From: Tubiluchus corallicola
Lineage: Eukaryota > Priapulida > Priapulimorpha > Priapulimorphida > Tubiluchidae
Assembly: GCA_030141605.1 (NCBI GenBank)
Contig: JAQGDQ010000356.1
Location: 63,346 to 127,345, forward strand
Length of the DNA: 64,000 bases
Reading direction: 5' to 3'
Position numbers and translations under genes: made by a program. This document shows, piece by piece, positions 34,101-46,300 of this stretch. Position 1 is the stretch's first letter; the number at the start of each line of letters is the position of its first letter. Below the pieces are notes generated by a model, which was not told where the DNA came from, did not search any database, and saw nothing but the letters and a program-made list of their open reading frames with translations.

Positions 34101-36581
34101 GTTATTGACTATTTTATCACATGTTGATATAATTATTGTTTTTACAGGCTCACGCTCCATTGCAGATACTTCACAAGTTAGAAAGTTTGCCTATTGATGA
34201 TGATTCTCAGGTAAACAGAATAAACAAAAATTAAAAATAATGAACATATATGATTACTCAAATATTTTACTCAGATTTCGTCATAAACATATATATATAT
34301 ATATATTTTTTTTGTTTTTTTTTGTTTTTGTTTGTTTTGGTTTGTGTTGTTTTTAACATGACATGGTTTTTGTAAATCATTCAAAAGAAGAATGTGTAGT
34401 TCTAAATGAAATGAAGCAAATTGGTGTAGCGATGCCAAATAATGTAAGAATATAACCAGATGTGCAAGCAGACAAAGAAACTATGAACTTTGAAAACCTT
34501 CGAGTGAACAAACCATGGAGGGTTTCAGTTGTAAGATTCTGTGTTGTGTAAAAGATGAATGAATGAAATATTAAAGAAAACGATAAGTCACTTAGCATTT
34601 TTGTAATATTTTACTGCTATTGCTAAAACTTTAAATTTTTTGTTGAAGACTTATTACACTTTGGCGGAAACTTGGCAGCGTGCTGGTTTTCTTCACTCAC
34701 GCTTGGGTGTTCACATTTTTCCACCAATGACGTCACTCATCGGTGGAAGAATATGAGTGCCCAAGCATGAGTGACGTCATTGGTGGAAGAATGTGAGCAC
34801 CCAAACATGAGTGATGTCATTGGTGGAAAAATGTGAGCGGCCAAGCACGAGTGACGTCATTGGTGGAAGAATGTGTGTGCCCATGCATGAGTGACGTCAT
34901 TGGTGGGAAAATGTGAGCGCCCAAGCACGAGTGACGTCATTGGTGGAAGAATGTGAGCGCCCAAGCACGAGTGACGTCATTGGTGGAAGAATGTGAGCGC
35001 CCAAGCATGAGTAACGTCATTGGTGGAAGAATGTGAGCTACCAAGCATGAGTGATGTCATTGGTGGAGGAATGTGAGTGCCCAATCGTGAAATGATCGCA
35101 ACTTTAAAGTGATTTTACTAATTACACGAGGTGCTCATCACGCTTTTGTTACTAAATCCTTCTACCATTTTTTTGCAAACATTGAAATAAGCTTAACTTC
35201 CCAGAATATTTGACTTTTCCTTTAATGGCAGGAAGCTGAAAACAACAACATTTAGCTTCAGAAACGTTTCAAAATGCTGTATGGAAACATATCACTCTAA
35301 GACACATATGACATCTTCTTCATTGTTTTCTACGTTGATGTGTTTTTTACTGATCAGGTTGCTTCTTGAAGATAATATACTTACAGTAAGGGTCAACATA
35401 CATTTTCAGTATGATATGATGATGACACATAGAAAAGTCTAAAGTTATTGTGTTGCATTGACTGCATTATTTATCAGATAAGGGTGTCGTGTAATATGTA
35501 ATAAGGTTTTTCACAGTTCTAATGATTGATGATGATTGTGAAAAGGTCAAAGGTTAAGTATACCAGACAACACATTTGTGTACACTTGACAACCGTCTCA
35601 CAGCCTATCCTATTGTAATAGCAACAGTTTTAACAGCTAGCTAGAACCTTTCCTAGTTCATTTTTTCTTGTTTCTAACCAAGATCCTGCCAGTAAATCAC
35701 TCTATGCACAGACTAATGCATAATTAAGTAAAGTCCACGTAAAACAACTGAAGTTATTGAACTGATGTGGAAGATGGATTTGCTTTACCCAAGTGTTGTG
35801 ATGGTTGTAGCTAAAATGCGTTGCTATTGTACACTTGACCTTTGACCTATAGCAACTGTTGATGCACACAACGAAACAATTATTAATGTACTGCAAGAGC
35901 ATATTTGGTGTCTGATGAGCAACCCGAAGATGCTGATGAAGATGCTTGAGATACGAGTGTTTCTCATAAAATGTTTGATTTTGCAGCTTCAACTATCACT
36001 GTACTTGAGCAAGGTTATGGGTCCTGCTATTGGCTTCACTGGTGGAAATTTGTTTGTCATAAACAATACCATGCTTCTTACGGTATGACACTTTTTATTT
36101 TGCCATCAAAGGGACATGAACTTAATCCAGATCCAATAACGGAATCTAATCTGCTTGAAAAAAATTACACCCAATTTTCTTAGACCGAATAGCTTAATGC
36201 TTAACTTTCAACAAAAACAAATCAATTTTAGCATAAAATCTTCACCGGGTGACATTAGAGCCTAATACTAATGGCTTCGTAGTTACACTAATTTCGCTAT
36301 GTTACTAATCTGTTACAAGGCATTTTATTTTGTTACATGCTGTTTTACTGTGTTAAATTTTCTTTTGCTATATTATGTGTTCTTTTGCTGTGTTACGTGT
36401 TATTTTACTGTGTTACATGCTTTTTCACTGTATTACATAATACACACTTTACAGATAAATTACTTGTTTTTATTACACATTGTTTTATTTCATTACAAAG
36501 TGTTTTTTATTACAGGTTACAAGTGTAATTACAACTTACATAATAGTGATGGTTCAGTTTAGGCTAGGAATGTCAGATTAA
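31182..36581 (+). CDS. Gustatory-receptor-like cassette 3 with C-terminal exons (426 aa)
   Basis: Exons 31182-32237, 34148-34210, 35987-36082 and 36516-36581 (TAA) are all phase 0. The large exon carries IYNIIIGCGKCFGLFPL (N-terminal family motif), hydrophobic segments, and SHLRLCHVLEQLNGLF before TM6. The short exons add APLQILHKLESL, then LYLSKVMGPAIGFTGGNLFV, then TTYIIVMVQF, the canonical C-terminal TY-x5-QF signature, followed by RLGMSD. Length and topology fit seven-transmembrane gustatory-receptor-like cation channels of chemosensory cells. Alternative ATG at 31275. Cassette 3 is the nearest to the common exons. Ligand unknown. Confidence 0.85.
32238..33497. other. Intron of cassette 3, no strong feature
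   Basis: Includes a short CAA/CAG-rich stretch at about 32515-32575. The frames here are low-complexity. Confidence 0.45.
33498..33712. repeat. 21-bp minisatellite, about 10 copies
   Basis: The unit is TGTTACCCTGCATTACTGACT, in the intron of cassette 3. Confidence 0.97.
34148..36581 (+). CDS. C-terminal receptor exons, proposed common to all three cassettes
   Basis: Three exons of 63, 96 and 66 nt encode 74 residues: a loop, TM7 and the TY-x5-QF tail. All junctions are phase 0 and match the phase-0 donors at 26617, 29890 and 32237. Each upstream cassette is missing exactly this part. In Drosophila Gr39a and Gr23a, alternative large 5' exons join shared small 3' exons in the same way (established). 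That it happens here is inference. Confidence 0.65.
34290..34350. repeat. AT and poly-T tract
   Basis: (TA)n followed by T-rich TTTTTGTTT repeats just after the first common receptor exon. Confidence 0.85.
34640..35235. repeat. Interspersed repeat family E carrying a 40-bp CRE/CCAAT array
   Basis: 34697-35082 holds about nine 40-bp units with GTGACGTCATTGGTGG, i.e. TGACGTCA (CREB/ATF palindrome) directly abutting ATTGG (inverted CCAAT). The flank 35083-35232 matches 63430-63610 (CGACTTTAAAGTGATTTT, TACACGAGG, CTTGACTTTTCCTTTAA), so the array sits inside a dispersed element. Confidence 0.85.
35502..35884 (+). mobile_element. MITE family A, copy 6
   Basis: Family interior with a decayed left end (AAGGTTTTTCACAGTT) and truncated right end. 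It lies about 100 bp before the second common receptor exon. Confidence 0.78.
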
Positions 36582-37440
36582 CAGCAAATATTCCAGAGAA
36601 TGGATAAGGAGCATCAAAGCTCATATTTCTTCAGTAGAACTGTAACGTCAGTGATATTAGACATGATAGAAGACATTGGAACGTTGACAAGACAATTGAA
36701 TTTGCTCTGAATTCCTTGCGAATTGGTGAAGAAAACGATTATTACAGTGATAAGTTGTTCTTTCACAACATTTTGTGGTACTTTATTAGTTACTGCTGTA
36801 GATTTGCACATTTTATGACATGAATATGAAATGATGACAATTATTTGTTGTTTTTCATTTTCAAAAACTTCCCCTCTAGTATAATAATATTTTTATTACT
36901 TCCCACCCGTATTTATATTTGTATATATTGTAATATTGTATCTAATTCTAGTAGCCTAGCATAAGCTAGCTTCTTGGGTCTCTAGTGCAAAATTCATGAA
37001 TTGTATCATATTTTTATATTAACAGAAACTGATTATCGATGCACATGTAATGTATATGTATATGTTTATTGTGAAATAAATCTAAATCTATTATTGTGAA
37101 ATAAATCTAAATCTACTAGATTTATTAAATCTAAATCTAATATTATAATTATGTGTGACTATGTGAATTAGTGTTATTTTATGAATGTAAAAAGACATGC
37201 TTAAACATGACTTGAAATAAACATGTAGTATGATTTGTTATCTATAATAAATTGTTTAACATTTACTGTGCTTAAAGACTGTTCAATTGTTAACACTGCA
37301 TACCAGAAAACATTGCATAATCATGCTTTCTTCTAGAATTTACAAACTTGGTTATTAAAATTTCTTTGATACAAATTTAGGTTAAATGAAGTATTAAAAT
37401 GTCATCACAACTTGATTAGTCTCTGAGTAACAGCATTAAT
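36582..37440 (+). other. Receptor 3' UTR and LINE-like tail
   Basis: AATAAA motifs near 37075 and 37100 could end the receptor transcript. 36900-37145 ends in repeated AAATCTAAATCT units, as a non-LTR retrotransposon tail would. No coding sequence. Confidence 0.35.
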
Positions 37441-40368
37441 TTTAAAACTGACCACAACTACAGTCATTTGGTTGGTTGCAAAACTCGTTATGCTGCTTCT
37501 CATATCGAGTGCACACTTATATATTACCTTATGTGGAAGTTGGAATTGTACATTATAATTAGGTGCTGCCATCTATGGGCTAATCCTTTTACATTCTACC
37601 ATCCTGTTACATTCTGCATAGGTCACCTATACCTATATATACTGACTGGTTTTGCTTTCTAGTCACTCTCAGTGTTCAACGCAGGAGACTCTCACTCTCA
37701 GTTCAGTGCAGCAATCATGCTACTCATGTGTCTGTAGGTTTAATAAACACTTCTCTGTTGTGTGCAGTGCAAATGTGTATTCTAGATTTTTTATTCTTGT
37801 TCATACTTCTGTGCCTAAACTCAATCATAACAAAGTGAGTGATCTACAACTTTAAACATGACTTTCACACCTTACATTGCCAGTATTGTACATCAAAGTC
37901 AACAGTTTTATAAAATACTATTTTAATTGTAAACAAAGAAGTAACACTATTGTTAAGTTTGTGGCAAACTAATCTCAGTTCACCGTTAAATCAGCAATGG
38001 GTTTTAATTTACAACATACGCGTAAATGTTGCACATTGAACTGTAGTACTCATCGGTTAGAAAATGGATATTTTGGCAAGGAGATCAGTGAGCCAAAAAG
38101 CTTTGACAGGAAATCAATATGGTTTTGAATTAAGCAATGAAACCAATAAGCATTGAATGTAATGATTTTCATTTCTCATGTTAATTTGCAAGAAATTGTA
38201 CTGCTTCTATCTTTTAGCAGAAATACTAGGTCAATTAATTCTTTTTACTGTAGTTATGTTTGTTTTATTACTAATCGTGTAAATCATCTTCACTGATAAA
38301 ACTTTTTTTTATTAAATGCTTATGTAAAGTGTTTGAAATAAAATGATTTTAATAATAAAAATAAAGTTTCTGCTTTACGGAGAAATGAATCACAAAACTT
38401 TGTTACACGAAAACTTCCAATACGACTGCCATTATAATGGACAGCAGACTAGGTGACTTTATAGTCTATTCGCTATACTTTCTCTAGTTCTAGATCTATT
38501 TATACATTTTAACCATTCTTCAAAACTTATTAGAGATTCTTTTATTAATCATGTTTTATTGTAGAGATTCATTTATTAATCATTATAGAGATAAATAAAT
38601 TAAAATTGAATTGAAATTAAATTGAATGTCTCATTGTTTCATGACTGTTTTCCTTTGCTAGCAAGTTGTGTTTTAGCAATAAATAAATAAATAAAATCAG
38701 CCATGTTAAACTGTGAACAAAAAACTGAAATCTCATAGTATCAATGTAATTATACAGTTTTATTATGAATAAAACAAAAAGCGCATATATATATATAAAT
38801 CTGTTACCTTTTCTCATATTTATGACATTATTCACTAAATAAAAACTATAAAACAAAGACAACCAAAGTACGCCTCAACTAGTGGAATTATACCATAGGC
38901 ATGATCACGAACATTATTCATGTTCATATTCATAAAGGAAGCAAGACATAATTCTCGGAGAAACACAACACATATCATAAGAGTATGCATTACAATGTAA
39001 CTAGAAGCATGATTTTGTTCATAAAATAAATAAACTATTAAAACACTGTAACTAAAAATGTAGGATTCGTTACAACACTCGGTTGTACGAGGATGTAGTT
39101 TCCTATACAACAAAGAACACGCATCTAATTAAAACAGGTAATGAAACTAAGCTTACACGGGAAAAGTATGACGACTTTCACCCGGTGACACATGTTCAAC
39201 TTTAGTTAAATATGAGTTTAAACAACAGATGGATTTTAACAAGGTTGGCATTACAATAATCGTGCTAAAAGGCACACTAGTGGGTACACGAATGTCTGTG
39301 CCCTTTGTTATTAAAGCACAAAGGATAAAACAGAAGCTATCGACACATTACCAATAGGAGGCACACGACTGTTTTTACAATTTATACAATTCGAACGGTG
39401 AAAATAATTCTACTTACAAGGTCGTATCGTTGATATGTGCAGCCAGCCGACCAGAACGTCGTTAAACTTATTCTTAAAGCATGTCATTTTTTGTATTTTG
39501 TTAAAGTTGCTTGACTTGCAAATAAAAAGCACGATTACTATTATTTTGTTTACCATAATATCATAATTTACTTGGTTTTACCTTCCATGATAAAATTTTG
39601 CAACAAAAAACGACTCATACTTAAGCACATGCAGAAATTACAGTGTATGAGCTCAGAACAGATAGACAATCAAACCAGTAAAACAATTTCTCAATACGTT
39701 GACTAAAATTTACGTATAGCACGTTAAAAATAGATCTTAATTTAAGTAAAATCACTTTACAATTTCGCAGGACATACGGTGCTAAAAACCTCTCAATTAA
39801 AACTGTAACGAATTTCAATTATATATATATTTATGTACATGTGTCATATTCATTTAATACCCTTTCCTCTGATGGGCTTGTAGCTCTTTGCTAAACAGTA
39901 ACAGTAAAACACGTGAAAAGCGAATAAGCATCTATTTCATTAAAGTAATTTGTCACTAGATGGCAGGAAGCTGTGTGGATCTTGCTCTGAACCCTTTAAC
40001 ATTGCACAAGCTCCGAAATAATTAGCACATTACACTACTGATGGCGCCACAAGTCCAAAAATATACTATACTAAACTACCTTGCAGCACTCTAACTAAAA
40101 GTTGGACAGACGCTTCTTGTCGCTGTCACAACGCAACCACTTAAAAACAATTGCTACTTTGTATTCAAATTAAATACCACAACCAAAAATACAACAAACG
40201 AGACCGAAAACACTGCATTCTGAGCACAACAACACAAATGAAATTTCCCAAATAACAAGACACGGTGAAGATATTTCATTTTTACAAACGTACTATGTGA
40301 ACAACAGCATTTTTTACATTCGTGTTTATGCACACGTTTAATTACAGCAAACGATGATGAAATGGCGG
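37441..40368. other. Intergenic between convergent receptor and scrib 3' ends
   Basis: No exon on either strand. 37600-37830 has a TATA-like stretch, an AATAAA and a pyrimidine-rich end reminiscent of a solo LTR, without proven termini. 38460-38625 ends in AAATTGAATTG repeats, like a LINE tail. On the minus strand this region must include the scrib 3' UTR. Confidence 0.35.
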
Positions 40369-43300
40369 TTAACTTTGACTTCCGTTTGTTTCCCCGGTTT
40401 GTACGTTCACTTCAACTATCTGCTGCTTTCTTGTCTCAATCTGGAAAAAAAACATACAAATTTGATATACAGCAGACGGCTTTGCTTTACACAAACGTCA
40501 GGCAACGGTTGTAGTTAAGACGCGTTGCTGTAGTACACTTATTGTACTAAAAGTATAACAAAATTGCGAGTTAGTTTATATACTGACAGCTTATTAACAC
40601 CGAAACCCGATACAATAAAATCATCCGAGTTGAATATACTAAAGATTTCCACTGTAAACACAGTTCAATTAGAGACATTCTTGTCCATTTTGCCACAACA
40701 CAATCAATGAATTGCGATTCGAACAGCGTATCAATTTACATACTTCTTACATACGTTTCCATCGACTTTGTGCGCTCATTAAAAGTTTAAAATTAATGAC
40801 TTTTTTCTAAGCACAACTTTCTTCTTTGAATTTAATTACTATTAATTATTAATATTATTTAACTACTATTAATTAGCTACTTTTATTGCTAATACATATG
40901 AGAGTATTTTAGACACCCTGTCTCATATCTACGATGCTTAGCAACAAATTATCTTGCAACCTACAAATCGTGCAAACATGGTTACAACCGTCGCTAATTA
41001 TTACAAATTATTATTGTTACAGCATAGAGATGGCGCCACCTGCTACTTATGGCTGCCTTTTAGGTTTCTTAGCAAACTGTTAATGAAATTTAACTGAAAG
41101 GATACAAAATATAAACAACTGCTTATTATTTTATTTTATATTATTTAAATTCCTAATTGTAAGTCGTACACAGGATAATGCATTTGTCATTTCTTTAGTA
41201 AATCAGCAATAATAGTTATTCTCATTTCAAAGGATCCTGAATTTGCAGCTCTTAGAGGTTTTGTCCGGAGCAGAAATGAAATCACCGGGGGTCACAAGCC
41301 GCGAATGAACTGAAGCCGTTTAACATTACACACAATTTTACAATAGTGTGACATTATTCACACCATTAATGCATTTTCAATTCTACTCTTAATAAAGCCA
41401 CAATTAATGAATTAAAACCAAATTCTTCTGCAACTTACGACCGAATCTTCACTCAAAACAATAAGTCTTTTTACAGTTCCAGTGATTGATGATGATCGTG
41501 AAAAGGTCAAAGGTTAAGTGTACCAGACAACGCGTTTGTGTACACTTGACAGCACCTTGCAGCCCATGCTGTTATAATAGTGACAGTTTTAACAGCTAAC
41601 TAGAACCTTACGTAGTTTATTTTTTCTTGTTCCCAAGCAAAATTCTGCTAGTAAATCACTCTACGCACAGACTAATGTATAATTAAGTAAAGTCCACGTA
41701 AAACAACCAAAGTTAGCTAACTGATGCAGCAGACGGCTTTGCTTTACACAAATGTCACACGACGGTTGTAATTAAGACGCGTTGCTGTAGTACACTTAAC
41801 CTTTGACCTGCAGCACGTATTGAAACTGTGAAAGGGCTTATTAATGTAACTGGATGATTTTAAGACGTCGTCACAATGCGATTACGTAGCATATTGTATG
41901 CGAAAAGCAAGTCTGGTGTTAAAAAATGCTTGCGAATTAATAGAGCAAAGCAAGTTTAACATGCAATGATATTCATCAGATTTTACAGACAGTTACAAAG
42001 TTTGTATTATAAGTCATCAGATTTCACAGGCAATTACAAAGTTTGTATTATAAGTACTTCAAGAAAGTTTCTCAGATTCTTACAGAATAGAACAATGAAA
42101 CCATTCTTTCTTGCAAAACAACGTAATTCCATTTCATCAAATCAACGTATATCAAACCAATAATAAAATGATTCAAAACAGGAAGGCAGGTTCCAGTTCA
42201 ATTCACATTCAGATTACAGTTCAAGTGAAGTTTTTCACAGGGCAGTGAGAAGGGTGGTGGGTCACTAAGAACTAACCCAAAATTTTTGAAAAAGCCTTTT
42301 GCCTCCCCCATTATTATACTGCTCTAAGATTAGGCAAAAATTCACTTGGAAAACAAAAATCTGCAGAAATCAGTTTTCGAAACAATACAGACCACGTTTG
42401 CAACTATATTTTATGCTACTTTTCAAAATTTCAGGTACTGCTTCTTACGACAACGATAAGTTCTGTTCATAAATTGTGTGCTTGCAAACCAAAACTGTCC
42501 ATAAGTCGGCATAGTTAAAATTATGTAGAAGTAGAAAGCACCAAAAATTTAGTCAAATGTCAAATTGTGAAAACTTGTTTTTTCAAATCAGAAGTAGCTC
42601 ATTGAAGCAGTCATTTTGCTTCTGCTTTTTCTGTTGCCAAGCGCAGATCTTCTACAGGAAGAGGCATCTACTGAATTTAAACATAACTTCAATGTGTTCT
42701 TGTAAACTCCATAGCAACCAACTTTTGTACGGTAGCTAAGTATTTTGTAGAAACGCGACGAAAACAATGGCTAACTTTAACAGTGATTTTCTCAAGATTA
42801 TGTTTTTCAGTGCACAGCCTGCATCTCAACTTCAATGTGGATTATCTCAGCTTAGAAATAACATAGAGCGATGAACTTGGTATCAGAATGATCCTCGTGA
42901 AATGGAGATTCAGGATGTGTGAATAACTAGAAAAGCTTAAATAATGACTTATGGACTATATTGCTATGCAAGCACACACATGATGGCTTCATACTGTCAC
43001 CTGTAATTTGTTTGTTGTCGGGGTCAGTACAAATGCTTATACGTTGTTTCACAAATGTCATGCATTCATTGATGACAACAGTTCTAGACTGATATGATGA
43101 TAAAAAAACACCGACTAACCATAAGCGCTGATAGTGATTCGTGGTAAATAAACAATAATAAATTGAATTACTATAGCAACGAAGAAGTCAGTTTTATCCA
43201 GAACAAAGCGGAGAGAATTTCACATAGAAAAATAGCAAAGTGGAATTTAAAAATGCAATATACAAAAGTGAAACTTGTGCAAGAGAAAGAATTTCGGATA

Positions 43301-46300
43301 CTCGGTGAATCTGTGAATGCATAAGCTGTGATAAGCAATCTAGCATAGGGGCTGACACCTTCGACAACTATTTAAGCAGCTCCCAGTAAAATGCTCGTAT
43401 GTAAACCAACACATGTCAGCCATGCACTGAGGTGCACTCGTCTGCTCGGACTCTGCAGCTTCTTGCAATCGCATGCACTCAGTGTACAGTTGCAGAGATG
43501 TACTGTCAGCCATGCACTGAGGTGCACTCATCTGTTCGGACTTTGCAGCTTCTTGCAATCGCATGCACTGAAGTGCACTCGTCTGCTCGGACTCTGCAGC
43601 TTCTTGCAATCGCATGCACTGAGGTGCACTCATCTGCTCAAAATTTGCAGCTTCTTCAATAATCGCATGCACTCAGTGTACAGTAGCAGAGACGTACTGT
43701 CAACCATGCACCGAGGTGCACGCAACTGCTCTGACCTGCAGCTTCTTGCAATCGCGTGCATTCAGTGTACAGTAGCAGAGACGTACTGTCAGCCATGCGC
43801 TAAGGTGCACTCATCTGCTCGGAATTTGCAGCTTCCTGCAATCGCATGCACTCAGTGTACAGTTGCAGAGACGTACTGTCAGCCATGCACTGAGGTGCAC
43901 TCATCTGCTCGGACCTGCAGCTTCTTGCAATCGCGTGCATTCAGTGTACAGTTGCAGAGACATACTGCCAGCCATGCGCTAATGTGCACTCGTCTGCTCG
44001 GACTTTGCAGCTTCTTGCAATCACATGCACCCAGTGTACAGTTGCAAAGATTTACGCTATTGAATAAACACCGAAGATGAAAACACGAACAACAACCTCG
44101 TCACGTTTGATTACCTCCCGCTCAACAACTTTTTCTGTACACTCAACGGTGCGTATCGTGTAATCACCGGTTGTTTCGTCATAAAATTCCTCGGTTTTAC
44201 ACGTCCGTTTTTCGTCTAGTACCCGAATTGATTCTTTTGTTTTTGTTTCGCCGTCCGTGGCTTTAAACGAGATATGGGCAAAGTCCTCCATCGGAGGCTG
44301 CTTAAAAAGAAACATTAGTAGCAGGTTAACTAAGAGAATCAGTTACAGTTAGTGAAGTTAGGCAGGGCAGCGGTTAAACAAACGCAAACAGAAACAGATG
44401 CAAGTTTTCATAGCAAATATAAAAAAGCAACAATGCAAACTAAAGAAACTTACAACATTTGCTGACTGACTGTCTCCATTGTCATGAACAGAATTATGCT
44501 CACCATCTGAAAACACAAGAACGTCAAATAGATGAAGGGTCACACTAACTCGAGATGTCCAAGCTCAGTAGAATAAACTACAATAAGCCTTTTCACAGTT
44601 TTATTGTATGCATGCACAGTTGCTGTAGGTCAAAGGTTAAGTGTACCACAGAAAGGCATCCTAACTACAATCGCCACGGTAAAGTCAAGCCATTTGCCGC
44701 GTCAGTTCAGTAACTGTATCAGTTTTATGTGGACTTTACTTACTTATGCATTAGTCTGTGTGTAGAGTGATTTTACTACCATCACTAACATGTGTAATAC
44801 AAACATGTGTAAAGCAAAACTGTCTGTTGCATCAGGTCAGTAATTTCAGTTGTTTTGCATGGACTTTACTTACTTATGCATTAGTCTGTGCTTAGAGTGA
44901 TTTACTGGCAGGATCTTGCTTGAAAATAAGAAAAAATGAACTAGGTAAGGTTCTAGCTAAGTGTTAAAACTGTTACTATCGCAATAGCTTGGGCTGTGAG
45001 GCATTGTCAAGTTACACAAATGCGTTGTCTGGTACACTTAACCTTTGATCTTTTCTTGATCATCATCAATTGCTGGAACTGTGAAAAGGTTTATCAACTG
45101 GAGCATAAAGCTTCACTAAAGAGTCTGATTGTTTGAGCTCAATATACAAGTTACTGTTCATTTACTGCAAAGATGAAAATGAAAAGTGCAAATACAGTGA
45201 TGAAATTCAAGCATTTGTTATAATCAAACGTTTCCAGAATAACTTCCCGAATCCTCAGCTGGAACGAAGGTCTGACAAACAGCTGAGTGCAAAGAGTACG
45301 AATGTGAAATATTACCGAAAGTATTTAATTCAGTGAATTTTATTTACATGTAAGACTTTGCCTTACTAAATTTGTTTATTTTAATAAATGCACGAATTTC
45401 ATCATTTTACAAGATCTGTGCCAGTAATGAGATGCAAGAATGAAGAGGAATGTGTCAGCTCACCTCCGATATTGATATCTACAGCTTTATTACTATCACT
45501 AGACTCTCTTGAAATGATCATCTGTGCTTGTATTGCATCGTTCTCTAAAGACTTGAGCCTGAAATGTACCAACTGTTAATAATAACGATACATAACCTCA
45601 TTCATAAGCCATGATTTCTTGTCGTATTTTGACGAAGCCATGATGTGTGTAATCGTGAAACCACAAGCAAAAGATTAAGCGTAATAATCACATTATACTT
45701 ATAAAACTGAATTTTGCCTACAAAATCCAACATTGAGAAATTACGTCAGATATAAAAACTTGATAAAGACTAGAATGCGTGCTTCTTGAAAACCAAAAAC
45801 GTCTATAAGTCGGATTAGTTAAAACTGAGTTACTTTCAAAGTAGAATGCACCAAAAATTTAGTCAAATGTCAATTTTTTGCTTTTTATCAAAACAAATAC
45901 TAAATGTATTGGACTTTTATATCCTAGCACATTTAACATGGATTATCTCATAGCTGAAAGAACATAGAGCAATGAGATTAGCATCAAAATGATCCTCATG
46001 AAATGGAGATTCAGGATATGTGAATAACTAGAAAAGCCGACTTATGAACGATTTTGTTATGCAAGCACACAAACAAGTGTTGAACAAAGAGCGGTACATG
46101 TTGTATATTCATAGAAGTTGACCTGCCACTGCACAAATCCCTCACATATCACACCACACCTCAACAAAGCCGTATTCTCACCTGGCTCACACCATACCTT
46201 TCCACTACACCTCAACAAAGCCGTATGCTCACCTGGCTCACACCATACCTTTCCACCACACCTCAACAATGCCGTATTCTCACCTGGCTCACACCATACC

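Noticed and set aside
37600-37830. Solo LTR
   Set aside because: TATA-like and AATAAA motifs are present, but no TG...CA borders, target duplication or second copy could be shown.
44052-44114. Scrib C-terminus reading through to VVVRVFIFGVYSIA
   Set aside because: A good GTAATC donor at 44114 allows a phase-0 join to the 40440 exon with a hydrophilic tail; the read-through is intron-like. Kept only as a retention variant.
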